DNA of 64,000 nt. Origin: Chitinophaga sp. E66 (GTDB lineage Bacteria > Bacteroidota > Bacteroidia > Chitinophagales > Chitinophagaceae). Below are positions 49,926 to 60,112 of this stretch, in pieces; positions within the stretch are counted from its first letter, which is position 1, and each line of letters begins with the position of its first letter. Made by a program: the position numbers and the translations under genes. Under the pieces are notes generated by a model. The model had not been told where the DNA came from and ran no database searches. It was given only the letters and a program-made list of their open reading frames with translations. The DNA lies in the NCBI GenBank assembly GCA_019285755.1, contig CP079103.1, positions 1,736,001 to 1,800,000 of the forward strand. Reading direction: 5' to 3'.

Positions 49926-50628
49926 ATGCGAAAGATTGTTTTAGCCAGTACATCGACCCTGTTCGGGCAGGAGTACCTCAGTTACCTGGAGCCGGCCATC
50001 CGCGAATTGTTCGCCGGTATCCCGGAGATCGTTTTCATCCCGTATGCCCGCCCCGGCGGCATTTCTCATGACGACTATACTGCCCGTGTGGCGGCGGCTT
50101 TCGGCGCCTGGGGCATCAAAGTGAAAGGACTGCATACCTTTCCCGATCCGGAAGTGGCCATCCGCCATGCCGCAGGGTACTTTACAGTGGCGGCAACACC
50201 TTCCTGCTGGTAAAGCAGCTTCACGAGCATAAGCTGATGGATCTGCTGGCCGCGGAAGTAGAAGGAGGGAAGCCTTACCGGGAACCAGCGCAGGCAGTAA
50301 TATCGGCGGCGTCAATATGCAGACCACCAACGATATGCCTATCGTTTACCCGCCCAGTTTCCAGACGATGGACCTGGTGCCCTTCAACCTCAATCCCCAT
50401 TACATCGATCCGCAACCCGATTCCGGGCATATGGGCGAAACCCGGGAGACCCGCATCCGCGAGTTCCATACCCAACAAAACGTGCCGGTCGTAGGCCTGC
50501 GTGAAGGCAGCTGGGTAGAAGTGAAAGGTACGGAGATCACCCTGCGGGGCCGCCTCAGCGCCCGTATCTTCAAAGCCGGACATGAACCCTATGAACTGGC
50601 GGCGGGCGGTAACCTCTCCCTCATCTGA
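49926..50628 (+). CDS. pepE: Dipeptidase E (peptidase S51, frameshifted)
   Basis: Cytoplasmic serine peptidase specific for Asp-X dipeptides. MRKIVLASTSTLFGQEYLSYL and VFIPYARPGGISHDDYT open the domain. After a break near 50185 comes GGGNTFLLVKQLHEH. After a second break near 50285 the nucleophile box GTSAGSNIGGVNMQTTNDMPIV, then LNPHYIDPQPDSGHMGETRETRI with the catalytic His, and VGLREGSWVEV. About 234 residues. Start ATG 49926. Confidence 0.88.
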
Positions 50629-50810
50629 CGATATTTGTAAATATGGATGTGGGCGGCCACAGTGCCGCCCATATTGTTTTAGCACCGTTCTCCACAGATT
50701 TCACTATCTCTTCAACTATTTTCGCCGTTAGTGGAGGTTTTCTGAAAAAAGCGGAAATCTTTACTAATTTAACCGGCTCTTTATTGTCTACAAGCTCAAC
50801 CAATTCAATT

Positions 50811-52254
50811 ATGAGTTCAAATCGGAGAAATTTTCTTCGCCACCTGGCCATCGGTTCCGGCGCTTTAATGACCGGCATCCCTTCTTTCGCATCTTCCGTT
50901 CCTTCCGACGAGGAGCTGAAAATCGCGTTGGACCAATCCAAGAAGTCGCAGCGCTTCAACATGAGCGGTTACGCCGCTCCGAAGATCGATAAAGTGCGCA
51001 TCGGCTTCATCGGACAAGGTATGCGCGGCCCCGGCGCCGTTCAGCGCATGTCGTACATCGACGGCGTGGAGATCGTAGCCCTCTGCGACCTGTTGCCCGA
51101 GCGTGCCACCAAATCCAACGGTATCGTGACCAAATCCGGTCGCCCGGCCGCTAAAGAGTATTCCGGCGAGAACGGTTGGAAGGAAATGATCGATAAGGAG
51201 AAACTGGACTGGTGTACATCACCTCGCCCTGGGAGCTCCACACCCCCATGGCCCTTTACGCCATGGAACACGGCTGCCACGCCGCTTCCGAAGTGCCCAT
51301 CGCGCTGACGCTGGAAGAATGCTGGAAGCTGGTGGAAACATCTGAGCGCACCAAAAAGCATTGCATGATGCTGGAGAACTGCTGCTACGACTTCTTCGAG
51401 CTGCTGACCCTCAACATGGCACGCCAGGGCCTCTTCGGCGAACTGGTACATGCTGAAGGCGCTTATATCCACGACCTGCGCGATCTCAATTTCTCAAAGA
51501 AAGGCTACCAGAACATGTGGCGCCTCCGCGAGAATTACAAGCATAACGGCAACCTCTACCCGACACACGGTCTCGGCCCCATTGCCCAGTGCATGAACAT
51601 CAACCGCGGCGACAAGTTCGATTACCTCGTGTCTATGTCCAGCAATGATTATATGATGGGCGAAATGGCAAAAGCCAAAGCGGCGGAAGATCCGTTCTTC
51701 AATGAGTTCGTAGGTAAAAACTACCGCGGCCAGATGAGCACCACCACCATCAAAACTGCCAAAGGCAAAACGCTGATGGTGCAGCACGACGTAACCTCTC
51801 CGCGTCCTTACTCCCGTATCCACCTCGTTAGCGGCACTAAAGGCGTTGCTTCCAAATGGCCCGATCCCGAGCGTATCGCATTCGGCCACAGCTGGATCAA
51901 GGAAGAAGAACTGAAGAAACTCTACGATCAATACACCCCGAAATCGTGCAGAAGATCGGCGCTATGGCCAAGCAGATCGGCGGCCACGGCGGTATGGACT
52001 TCATGATGGACTGGCGCCTGATCGACTGTCTCCGCAACGGCCTTCCGCTGGATCAGGACGTATACGACGCTGCGGCATGGAGCTGTATCTTCCCGCTGAG
52101 CGAGAAGTCGCTCTCCAAACGTTCCAACAGCGTAGACGTTCCCGACTTCACCCGCGGCTCCTGGAAAACCAACGCACCCGTGGAACTGACGCTGAAAGGC
52201 GGCGGCACTACCGGCGTGATCAACGTGGAAAAGAAAGGCGAGTCAAGCAACTGA
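50811..52254 (+). CDS. GH109-type Gfo/Idh/MocA protein (alpha-N-acetylgalactosaminidase family, frameshifted)
   Basis: Tat-type signal (NRRNFLRHLAIGSGALMTG). Then the NAD-binding fold: VRIGFIGQGMRGPGAVQRM and VEIVALCDLLPERA. After a break near 51215 come VYITSPWELHTPMALYAMEHGCHAASEVPIA, SERTKKHCMMLENCCYDFFELLTLNMARQ, YPTHGLGPIAQCMNINRGD and QHDVTSPRPYSRIHLVSG. A break near 51940 is followed by IGGHGGMDFMMDWRLIDCL and VDVPDFTRGSW. These are hallmarks of GH109, which removes alpha-N-acetylgalactosamine by an NAD-dependent redox mechanism. About 480 residues; exported. Closed by a good terminator. Confidence 0.88.
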
Positions 52255-52287
52255 ACGTGCACTAATCCTGTACGTACATGATAACTG

Positions 52288-52316
52288 GCGCTCTCCTTAC
52301 CGGGAGAGCGCTTTTT
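52288..52316 (+). terminator. Terminator of the GH109 gene
   Basis: GCGCTCTCC / GGGAGAGCGC with TTTTTT, 33 bases after the stop. Confidence 0.85.
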
Positions 52317-52342
52317 TACCCTAACCCTGCTTCCCCTTCCAA

Positions 52343-54055
52343 ATGAAACACATCTTCTCCTGCTGCCTTATGGTCCTTTCGTTGTCGGCGGCCGCACAGC
52401 GCCCGGACACGGATCTCTATGCCCAGTCCAGCGAGGTCAATAACATCATGGTGCAATACGAAGCCGACCGCGCCATCCTGAACAGGTTTTATGCTATCCG
52501 CAATTCGCCCGAACGGCGCGAAAGGATGGAGCAACTGTATGCGGAATACCGGCAGCGGCTGAATGCGCTGGACTGGAGCCGCCTTCCCACCGGATCCCGT
52601 GTGGATTATGTCCTGTTCAACCGCAACCTGTCCAGCGAGTGGCATGCGGCGCAGGTGGAGCAGAAAGAAGTGGCGCAGTTGAAGTCCTGGTTCCCTTTTG
52701 CGGATTCGATTTATGCAGCCGAAGCCCGCCGGCGAAGAGGGCTTACCCCTGACGCCCGCAAGCTGGCGGCCACCTGGAACCAGGTCGCCAAAGACGTGAA
52801 GGCGAAACAGGCGCAGCTGGCGAAGGACAGCTCTCTTACGCCAGAGCTGGGGCTAAGGGGCCTGGGCGCCGCCCGGGGACTGCAGCAGGCGGTCAGGAGT
52901 ACGTACGATTTTATGTCAGCTACGACCCGCAGTTCTCCTGGTGGATGCCCGCGCCCTACCGGCAACTCGATAGCCTGCTGAACAGCTACGCCAATACGTT
53001 CCAGCAAATCGCGAAGCGCGCGCCATCGCAAAAGGATGATGGCTCGGGCATCATCGGCAATCCCATCGGGCAGGAAGCGATACAATCATTATTGAATTTT
53101 GAGATGATCCCTTATTCCGCGGATGAGTTGATCAGGATCGCCAACCGGGAGTTTGCCTGGTGTGAAAAGGAAATGCTGAAAGCCTCCCGCGAAATGGGCT
53201 TTGGCGACAACTGGAAAGCCGCCATGGAAAAGGTGAAAGGCGCCTCCGTGGAGCCGGGTTCCCAGCCGGAAGCCATGCTGGGGCTGTACAATGAATCCGT
53301 CGCGTTTATCAAGGAACACCAGCTGATTACCCTGCCGCCGCTGGCGGAGGAAACCTGGCGCATGAATATGCTGTCGCCCGAAAGGCAGAGGGTAGCGCCG
53401 TTTTCCTGGGCGGGGAGGAGCTGCTGATCGCATTCCCGACCAGCGACATGAGCCACGACGATAAGATGATGTCCATCCGCGGCAACAACCCTCATTACTC
53501 CCGCGCCGTGGTGCACCACGAGCTGCTGGCGGGGCATGGGCTGCAGCAGTTCATGAACGACCGCTACAAGGCTTACCGCCACTTCGATACGCCGTTCTGG
53601 ACGGAAGGATGGGCATTGTACTGGGAGCGGTTGTTATGGGATAAAGGCTTTCCGCGCTCGCCGGAAGATAAGGTAGGTATGCTGTTCTGGCGCATGCACC
53701 GTTGCGCCCGCATCATCTTCTCCCTCAGCTATCACACGCACAAATGGACGCCGCAGCAGTGTATCGACTTCCTCGTGGAGCGGGTGAACCATGAGCGCGC
53801 TAACGCGGAAGGCGAAGTACGCCGTTCATTTACAGGTGGGTACGGCCCCTTTACCAGATCGCGTATATGATCGGCGGACTGCAGTTCGAGGCGCTGAAGA
53901 AGGAACTGGTGGATAGCGGGAAGATGAATATCCGCGACTTCCATGACGCCATCATCCGGGAAAATGCCATGCCCGTGGAAATGGTCAGGGCGATCCTCCT
54001 GAATAACCTTCCGGACAAAAACTACCGGACATCCTGGCGCTTTTACCCGCTTTAG
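52343..54055 (+). CDS. DUF885 family secreted metallopeptidase-like protein (frameshifted)
   Basis: Signal peptide (MKHIFSCCLMVLSLSAAAQ). Helical protein with SADELIRIANREFAWCEKEM in the middle. After a break near 53405 comes HYSRAVVHHELLAGHGLQQFMNDRY, a HExxxGH-like zinc site as in DUF885 (usually EAxPGHH-like), followed by TPFWTEGWALYWERLLWD, which supplies a further ligand Glu. A break near 53850 is followed by YQIAYMIGGLQFEALKKELV and the C-terminus SWRFYPL. One more break near 52900. About 570 residues. Its stop overlaps that of the convergent Nudix gene. Peptidase activity inferred from the motif. Confidence 0.85.
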
Positions 54056-54758
54056 CGGATGGAGTCGGGATTTGGAATGAAATTGAGGAAGGCGTTGAAC
54101 TTCGTCTGGTATTTCCGCTTATCGAGCTTATAATAGAAGGCCCCCGCTTCGAGGTGGCCTTTTCTTTGTCTTTTGTTTGACGAGCAGGCCGGTAGACAGC
54201 ACCTTGCGGGAGAAGTTCCGTTTGTCCATAAAAGTATCGAAAATGCCTTCGTAGAGGTGCTGGAGCTGTGGGAGCGTGAACTTCTCGGGAGCATCTCGAA
54301 GACGATAGGGTGGAAGGCGGCCTTGTAGCGCAGCTTCTGCTGGGCCAGCGCCACCATATCGCGATGGTCGAAGATGAGGGAAGGCAGCTTCTTGAGGGGA
54401 ACCATTCGGCATGGTAATCCTGGTTGATCTGCTGCGTGTACCGGTTAATATCGATCAGGCTGCTGTATACGACCGACAGGGTACGGTCTACCGGATCGCG
54501 CTCCACTTCGCCGAAGGTATACAACTGTTCCATGTACACGTTTTCCAGGCCGGTCAGCTCTTTGAGCACGCGGCTGGCTGCGTTGTCGATGGTTTCGTCG
54601 CGCTTCATAAGGCCGCCCGCCAGGCTCCAGCGGCCTTTTTCGGGCTCAAAGCCCCGTTTAATGAGAAGGAGCTTCAGCTCCGTTCCGTCGAATCCGAAAA
54701 TTATACAATCTACGGCCACCAGCATCCTGTTTTTGCTGGCATATTGGGCGATTTTCAA
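54052..54758 (-). CDS. Nudix-domain transcription regulator, NrtR/AraR-like (frameshifted)
   Basis: N-terminal Nudix fold: VAVDCIIFGFDGTELKLLLIKRGFEPEKGRWSLAGGL, then RDETIDNAASRVLKELTGL (a degenerate Nudix box; the canonical GX5EX7REUXEEXGU is altered, which suggests ligand binding without hydrolysis) and YMEQLYTFGEVERDP. After breaks near 54400 and 54290 comes the C-terminal winged helix typical of NrtR-type regulators: EKFTLPQLQHLYEGIFDTFMDKRNFSRKVL and, after a break near 54175, RGAFYYKLDKRKYQTKF. About 235 residues. It is divergent from galM, so it probably senses a sugar metabolite and controls galM and itself. Confidence 0.82.
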
Positions 54759-54785
54759 GGCGGATCAGTTTTTTACGTGGTCACG

Positions 54786-54813
54786 ATATAAATGTCGTGC
54801 AGACAATTTATAT
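54786..54813. promoter_or_regulatory. Inverted repeat in the Nudix regulator / galM divergent gap
   Basis: Arms ATATAAATGTC and GACAATTTATAT are complementary except for one extra T, with a 5-base centre. Within it CACGA...TCGTG (54782-54799) is a second, overlapping inverted pair. It lies 28 bases before the regulator's start codon and is a good candidate operator. Confidence 0.55.
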
Positions 54814-54907
54814 AACATTCCTGAAAGTTTGACTGGAAATTTCCGGATTTAATCCTGATATTTAAAGGATCAAACCCATATTCTGATTTTAAAATTTCAC
54901 GTACTGC

Positions 54908-56030
54908 ATGAAAAAGCTATCGACCCTCATGGCCCTGTCTACCGGTGGCATCATGGCTTTCACGGCCTGCGGCGACGGCGGGGAAGGCCCCTCGGTATCG
55001 CTCACCAGCTCCAAATATGGTGAAACGGGCGGCGCGGAAGTCACCCAATACACCCTCACCAACGCCAACGGCATGATCGTGAAGGTCCTCAACTACGGCG
55101 GCATCATCACCGATATCATCACGCCCGACAAAAACGGCGCCCCGGCAACGTGGTGCTTTCGTATGACAGCCTCAGCGGCTACCTCCAGCCCGGGAATCCC
55201 TATTTCGGCTGCCTGGTAGGCCGTTATGCCAACCGCATCGCCAAAGCACAGTTCACGCTCGACAGCGCCACCTACAAACTGGCGGCCAATAACGGCCCCA
55301 ATACCCTGCACGGTGGTCTCAAAGGCTTCGATAAAGTGATCTGGAAAGCCACCCCACAGCCCGGCGATTCCAGCATCCTGCTCGAATACCGCAGCGCCGA
55401 CGGCGAAGAAGGGTATCCCGGCAATGTGGACGTGAAAGTGACCTACACCCTCAAGGCCGACAACGCCCTCCAGATCGATTACGCCGCCACTACCGATAAA
55501 GCGACGCCTATCAACCTGACCAATCACAGCTATTTCAACCTCTCCGCCGGTCAGGCGCAGGACATCCTGGGCCACGAGCTCCAGCTCCTGGCGCCGAAAT
55601 ACACCCCGGTAGACGAAACGCTGATTCCCGTAGGCCGCCTCGATTCCGTTGCCGGTACCCCGATGGACTTCACCACGCCGCACAAGGTAGGGGAGCGCAT
55701 CAGCCAGGTACAGGGCGGGTACGACCACAACTGGGTGCTGGAAGAAGGAACGGGGCTGAAGGAATTCGGCGTACTCTATGATTCCATTTCCGGCCGCGTG
55801 ATGACGGTAGCCACTACAGAACCTGGCGTACAATTCTACAGCGGCAACTTCCTGGACGGCTCCCTGACCAACACGCGCAACAAAGCCGTGTACGGCAAGC
55901 ACGCCGGCATGTGCCTGGAAACCCAGCACTTCCCCGATTCCCGAATCAGCCTTCGTTCCCGAATGCGATCCTTCGCCCGGGAGAGACGTATAAACAGACG
56001 ACTGTGTACCGTTTCGGCGTGCGGAAGTAA
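54908..56030 (+). CDS. galM: Aldose 1-epimerase (mutarotase) lipoprotein (frameshifted)
   Basis: Signal peptide with lipobox-like [10 protein letters not shown], so a periplasmic or outer-membrane lipoprotein. Then [30 protein letters not shown]. After a break near 55143 come [49 protein letters not shown] with the first catalytic His, [15 protein letters not shown] with the second, [10 protein letters not shown], and [10 protein letters not shown]. After a break near 55935 it ends [20 protein letters not shown]. Interconverts anomers of aldoses such as galactose. About 373 residues. Divergent from a Nudix regulator. A terminator follows. Confidence 0.9.
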
Positions 56031-56049
56031 ACGATATTTGTGAAAAAGA

Positions 56050-56085
56050 GAACGCCGTTCCGGTTTTGCCGGGATGGCGTTTTTT
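56050..56085 (+). terminator. Terminator of galM
   Basis: AACGCCGTTCCGG / CCGGGATGGCGTTTTTT hairpin. Confidence 0.85.
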
Positions 56086-56133
56086 ATTGTTAAGCATTAG
56101 ATACAAGTTCATACAAGCTTTAAACTCATTAGT

Positions 56134-56648
56134 ATGAATCCTGCAGGCAAATTAAATAGCCGTCAAGCCCAACTGAAGTTTTTACGGTTTTATCAAATAT
56201 TGGCGGTATGCTGCTTTTTGTTACCTGCTACAATGTATGCTCAGGTCGATAGTTGTTATATCAATACTACAAATAAAAAAGCGGAGCGTGCATTTTACCT
56301 TGGCGTGATGGACTCCCTTGTGGCTGAAGCTCGAACGATAGTTTGTATACCTGTATGAATTGCATCCGCTTTATGAAAGAAGATACGGGTATTCCGTCTT
56401 CAGGTAAGGTTACCTATTTTGGGCAACTTGATTTTACAAAAGAAGATTTGCGGAAATGGCATGAGTTTGTAAACGCTAATAGAGGAAGGCTGCAGATACA
56501 TGATGGCATGGATGCCGTTCCCGATAGGGAAACTGCCGGTAAAGTTGCGGAGGCTATCTGGATTGTTACAGGTACGCTATCACAAAAAGGGAGATGGGCG
56601 CGTGGTGGAACCGCTTACATTGAGATTCGCAAAAGGATTGTGCAGTAA
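56134..56648 (+). CDS. Hypothetical secreted protein (frameshifted)
   Basis: N-terminal hydrophobic helix (FYQILAVCCFLLPATMYAQ) suggests a signal peptide. VDSCYINTTNKKAERAFYLGV follows. After a break near 56340 the chain continues LYTCMNCIRFMKEDTGIPSSGKVTYFG, ending IEIRKRIVQ. About 170 residues. It has a CxxC pair (YTCMNCI), perhaps a disulfide. AT-rich relative to its neighbours. Encoded just before a SUKH protein. No family recognised. Confidence 0.55.
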
Positions 56649-56686
56649 TAAAACTGACGCATTACAAGTAACGTAAAAATGAAAGG

Positions 56687-57088
56687 ATGGATGAAGCAAT
56701 AATGAAACTTACCGCGAAAGTTGAGGCGAATGAATTACTGGAGCAATCTGTTGCCCTTAAGTTTCTAGAGGAAATCAATATCAGCTTCCCGGAAGATTAC
56801 ATCGATTTTATGCTTTGTGCTAATGGTGGAGAAGGGCCTATCGGAGACAATAGCTACATCCGGCTTTGGCCACTACAGGAGTTGAAGGAAGCGAATGAAG
56901 ATTACGCGGTCCATAAATTTGCGCCCGGCTTGTTTTTGATCGGTTCAGATGGCGGTGATACAGCATATGGGATCAGGATCGAAGATGCGGTTTTTGTTGA
57001 AGTGCCTTTTATTGGAATGGCTGATGAGGAAGCAAGAGTATTGAGCGGGAGTTTTGCCGGGTTTTTAAGGGTGATTGCCGAACAGTAG
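56687..57088 (+). CDS. SMI1/KNR4 (SUKH) family protein
   Basis: Intact, 133 residues. FLEEINISFPEDYIDFMLCANGGEGPI is the core of the SUKH domain (a P-x-D/E-Y-x-x-F-L/M segment followed by NGG), with IRLWPLQELKEANEDY and LFLIGSDGGDTAYGIR following. SUKH proteins are common immunity proteins of contact-dependent and polymorphic toxins, and are also general binding domains. No toxin is recognised next to it; the secreted protein just upstream is the only candidate partner. Composition AT-richer than its neighbours. Confidence 0.85.
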   Translation: MDEAIMKLTAKVEANELLEQSVALKFLEEINISFPEDYIDFMLCANGGEGPIGDNSYIRLWPLQELKEANEDYAVHKFAPGLFLIGSDGGDTAYGIRIEDAVFVEVPFIGMADEEARVLSGSFAGFLRVIAEQ

Positions 57089-57115
57089 TAGGCAGGTGAA
57101 ATCACTTGTTTCACA

Positions 57116-57158
57116 AAAAGAGAAACCCGGGTGCTGATTACGTCCGTGTTTCTCTTTT
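57116..57158. terminator. Terminator between SUKH gene and SDR gene
   Basis: AAAAAGAGAAAC / GTTTCTCTTTT arms between convergent genes. Confidence 0.65.
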
Positions 57159-57171
57159 ATGCATGTCCGGC

Positions 57172-57962
57172 TCACACCGGGCCGTACGTATTCGATTGCC
57201 CGCCATCGATGGCGATTGTTTGTCCGTTGACATAACTGCATTCATCGCTTAACAGGAACGCCACCACATTAGCGACTTCCACCGGCAGGCCTAGCCGCTT
57301 GCTGGGGTTCCCTTTAGCGAATTCCGTTTCCGCGGCTTTGGGGTCTGCGGGGTTCACCTGCTTGAAAGATCCCGCTACCATGGGCGTCAGGATGGCGCCG
57401 GGCGCGATGGCGTTGGTAGTGATGCCGTGCTGTGCGTATTCCAGTGCGGCGTTTTTGGTCATGCCGGATACTGCGTGCTTGCTGGCCACGTAGGGCGTCT
57501 GGTGCAGTACGCCGCGGATACCGCCTACCGAGGCTACGTTGACGATGCGGCCGAACTGCTGCTTCACCATGATGGGGAGCACATGCCGCAGGCCGTAATA
57601 CACGCCCATGAGGTTGATGCCGATCACGCGGTTGAAGACTTCCAGGTCATATTCGGCCATGGGCGCCTGCTTGCCCTCTATGCCCGCATTATTGTAGAAG
57701 CCATCGATGCGGCCGGTGGCGTTCAGCGCGGCGGCTACATATTTTTCACTTCGTCTTCATTGGAAACATCGGCTGTAATAGTTGTGATCTGTGTATCCGG
57801 ATGCGCTTTGTGCACTTCGGCCACGGCGGATTCGAGGGCTTTTTCGTTATAGTCCACCAAAGTGAGGGATGCGCCTTTGGCGGCGCACACATTGGCCGCT
57901 GCAAGGCCCAGCCCCATGCCGGCGCCCGTTATCACAATTGATTTTCCCGTTAAGTCGCTCAT
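57172..57962 (-). CDS. Short-chain dehydrogenase/reductase (frameshifted)
   Basis: MSDLTGKSIVITGAGMGLGLAAANVCAAKGASL shows the TGxxxGxG cofactor site. After a break near 57740 come GRIDGFYNNAGI with NNAG, NVASVGG, and the catalytic Tyr/Lys in TPYVASKHAVSGMTK. C-terminus DGGQSNTYGPV. About 262 residues. NAD(P)H-dependent reduction or oxidation of a carbonyl or alcohol; substrate unknown. Encoded 27 bases downstream of the MDR gene on the same strand and probably co-transcribed. Confidence 0.9.
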
Positions 57963-57989
57963 ATCTTGCTTTTTAGTTTGAAGGATGGA

Positions 57990-58990
57990 TCAGGCTTTCA
58001 CGATCATCTTGCCTTTGTTCTTTCCGGAGAACAGCCCCAGCAACGCTTCCGGAAGTTTCTCGAAGCCCTCGGCGATCGTTTCTTCCGATTTGATCTTGCC
58101 GGCCTTTACGAGCGGGGCGAGAAACTCGATCCCTTCGCGGAAGCGGGCAGCGTAATTGCGGATGATGAACCCCTGCATGAGAATGCTCCGCGTTACCATG
58201 AGCCCCTGCCACCGCGGGCCAATGGGGCTTCAGTGGCGTTATAGTAAGAGATCTGCCCGCAGAGCGGGACCCGGGCAAAGAAGTTCAGATGTTTCATCAC
58301 CGCGTCTGATACTTCGCCGCCTACATTGTCGAAGTAGATATCTACGCCGTTGGGGCAGGCGGTAGACAGGCGGTCGTCCAGCCCAGGTTCATTGTAGTTA
58401 ATGGCGGCATCGAACCCGAATGTTTCCGTCAGCAGTTTCACTTTCTCTTCCGATCCTGCGATGCCCACGGCTCGGCAGCCGAGGTGTCTGGCGATTTGTC
58501 CTACCACGGAGCCCACGGCGCCGGCGGCGCCGGATACCACGACGGTTTCCCCGGCCTTGGGTTTGCCGATGTCCATAAGGCCGATATAGGCCGTGAGGCC
58601 GGTCATGCCCAATACGCCGAGGTAATAACTGGGCGGGGCAATGTTGGCGTCTATCTTCTGGACGGAAGCGGCGGTCACGGTCATTTCCGTGCGCCAGGGA
58701 AGATAGGGCCCCAGGACCACATCTCCGGGTTCGAAGCCGGGTGCGCGGGAGGAGGTGACCTCGGCTACTACACCGCCTTCGAGGGCGTTGCCCACCTGGA
58801 AGGGCGGCACGTATGACTTGGTGTCGTTCATCCGGCCGCGCATATAGGGGTCCACGGAATAGAACAATCCTTTCAGCTGTAGCTCTCCTTCTTTGGCGTC
58901 CGGAAGGTCGGTCTGGTCGATCCGGAAGATGGAGGCGTCTGGCAGGCCGGCAGGCCTGGCGGCGAATGTGATCTGTTTTACCTGTTTCAT
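57990..58990 (-). CDS. NADP-dependent oxidoreductase of the MDR (CurA-like) family (frameshifted)
   Basis: Zinc-free medium-chain reductase. KGLFYSVDPYMRGRMNDTKSYVPPFQVGNALEGGVVAEV matches the curcumin-reductase/prostaglandin-reductase group. GVLGMTGLTAYIGLMDIGKPKAGETVVVSGAAGAVGSVVGQIA contains the NADP fold, and VDIYFDNVGGEVSDAVMKHLN and QGFIIRNYAARFREGIEFLAPLVKAGKI are diagnostic. One break near 58205. About 333 residues. Reduces activated double bonds. First gene of a two-gene unit with the SDR. Confidence 0.9.
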
Positions 58991-59088
58991 GTTGAAATAA
59001 CCCCGGCCAGAGGGGTTTGGTTGCGGGAGGAAAATGAAATTTTTGCGAAATATGCATACCTTGTCTGCACGAAAGCAGCCGTTTCAGC

Positions 59089-59675
59089 ATGCCGCTACAA
59101 GATAACATGCCTTCCGCCGCAGACGCGGTATGGGAGGCCTTCCGGGACGGGGACCGGGATGCGTTCGCGCAGGTGTACGATGAGCACGCGCCGCCTTTGA
59201 TCGTATACGGCATCAGGGTGAGCGGAGATGAGGGATTAACGCGGGACGTGGTCCAGGACCTGTTCATTGAGCTATGGCGCTCCCGGGCGCGTTTACAACC
59301 TGTCGTTTCCGTCAGGGGTACTTACTGAAAGCCCTCCGCTATAAACTCATGCGGAAAGCGCGCGTGCGCCTCTTATATGCCGAAACCCTGCCCGAACAGG
59401 CGGATACCTCCAGTCCTGAAGCGATCATCCTCGAACATGAAGACGAAATACTACGCCGCCGGCTCGTCCGCCGCGCTATAGATCAGCTGCCCAAACGGCA
59501 GCAGGAAATGATCAACCTGCGCTTTTACCAGGGGCTTTCCACCGAAGAAGCGGCCAGCGTCATGGCCGTTAATTACCAATCCGCCGCCAATCTCCTCCAC
59601 CGCGCGGTAGATCACCTCCGTAAGATCATGGGGCCGAATGCCTTGTTTATGATTGTAATACTGAAGGAAGGGTAA
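59089..59675 (+). CDS. ECF-type RNA polymerase sigma factor (frameshifted)
   Basis: Region 2 begins WEAFRDGDRDAFAQVYDEHAPPLIVYGI and DVVQDLFIELWRSR. After a break near 59290 come YLLKALRYKLMRKARVR and region 4 with LPKRQQEMINLRFYQGLSTEEAASVMAVNYQSAANLLHRAVDHLRK. About 196 residues. Typical partner of a FecR anti-sigma factor and a SusC porin, both of which follow. Normally the FecR gene is immediately next; here 437 bases lie between. Confidence 0.88.
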
Positions 59676-60112
59676 GTTCCTGTTGCGTTAATATAATATT
59701 AGTATTGATGATCTGCGTGGTGCAAACTAACGTTTTGAAGCATAGTTCCCGCTTATAAGGGAATATTCTCCAGCTACCTTCAGTTAGTATATAACTTGTT
59801 GATGAATAATAAATTGCATCCGCTTCGCCCTGGCTGAATAGGTCTAATGGCATATCATTAGATTTTCTGAAATAGCCCCAACCTCCTGCCAACCTCCTGC
59901 CAGGCACCTTCAAACCCTTGCTCTGACTGGACACAGTAGGAGGTTGGTAGGAGGTTCGCTGGAGAATGGCAGTACACATGCAGCCATGGATTGATAGCAT
60001 ATTGACATTTTGCTGTTTTCTTAACAGGAAAAGAAATTGAAAAAATATTTGGGCCAGGGTGAGTATCGCCGTGCGGAAATATACACCTCACTATAGATCA
60101 CCTTTCCAACTC
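59676..60112. other. Intergenic gap between sigma factor and FecR genes
   Basis: 437 AT-rich bases with no supported coding frame. It contains an 11-bp-unit locus (59880-59956). The fecR gene probably has its own promoter in the remaining part. Confidence 0.55.
59880..59956. repeat. Inverted pair of 11-bp tandem repeats
   Basis: AACCTCCTGCC occurs twice in tandem (59880-59901). Exactly three 11-base steps later come AGTAGGAGGTT and GGTAGGAGGTT (59935-59956), the near-complementary pair. The whole can fold into a long hairpin with a 33-base loop. Confidence 0.85.

Noticed and set aside
55093..56112. 339-codon minus-strand open frame
   Set aside because: Antisense to galM, which carries the catalytic histidine motifs on the plus strand.
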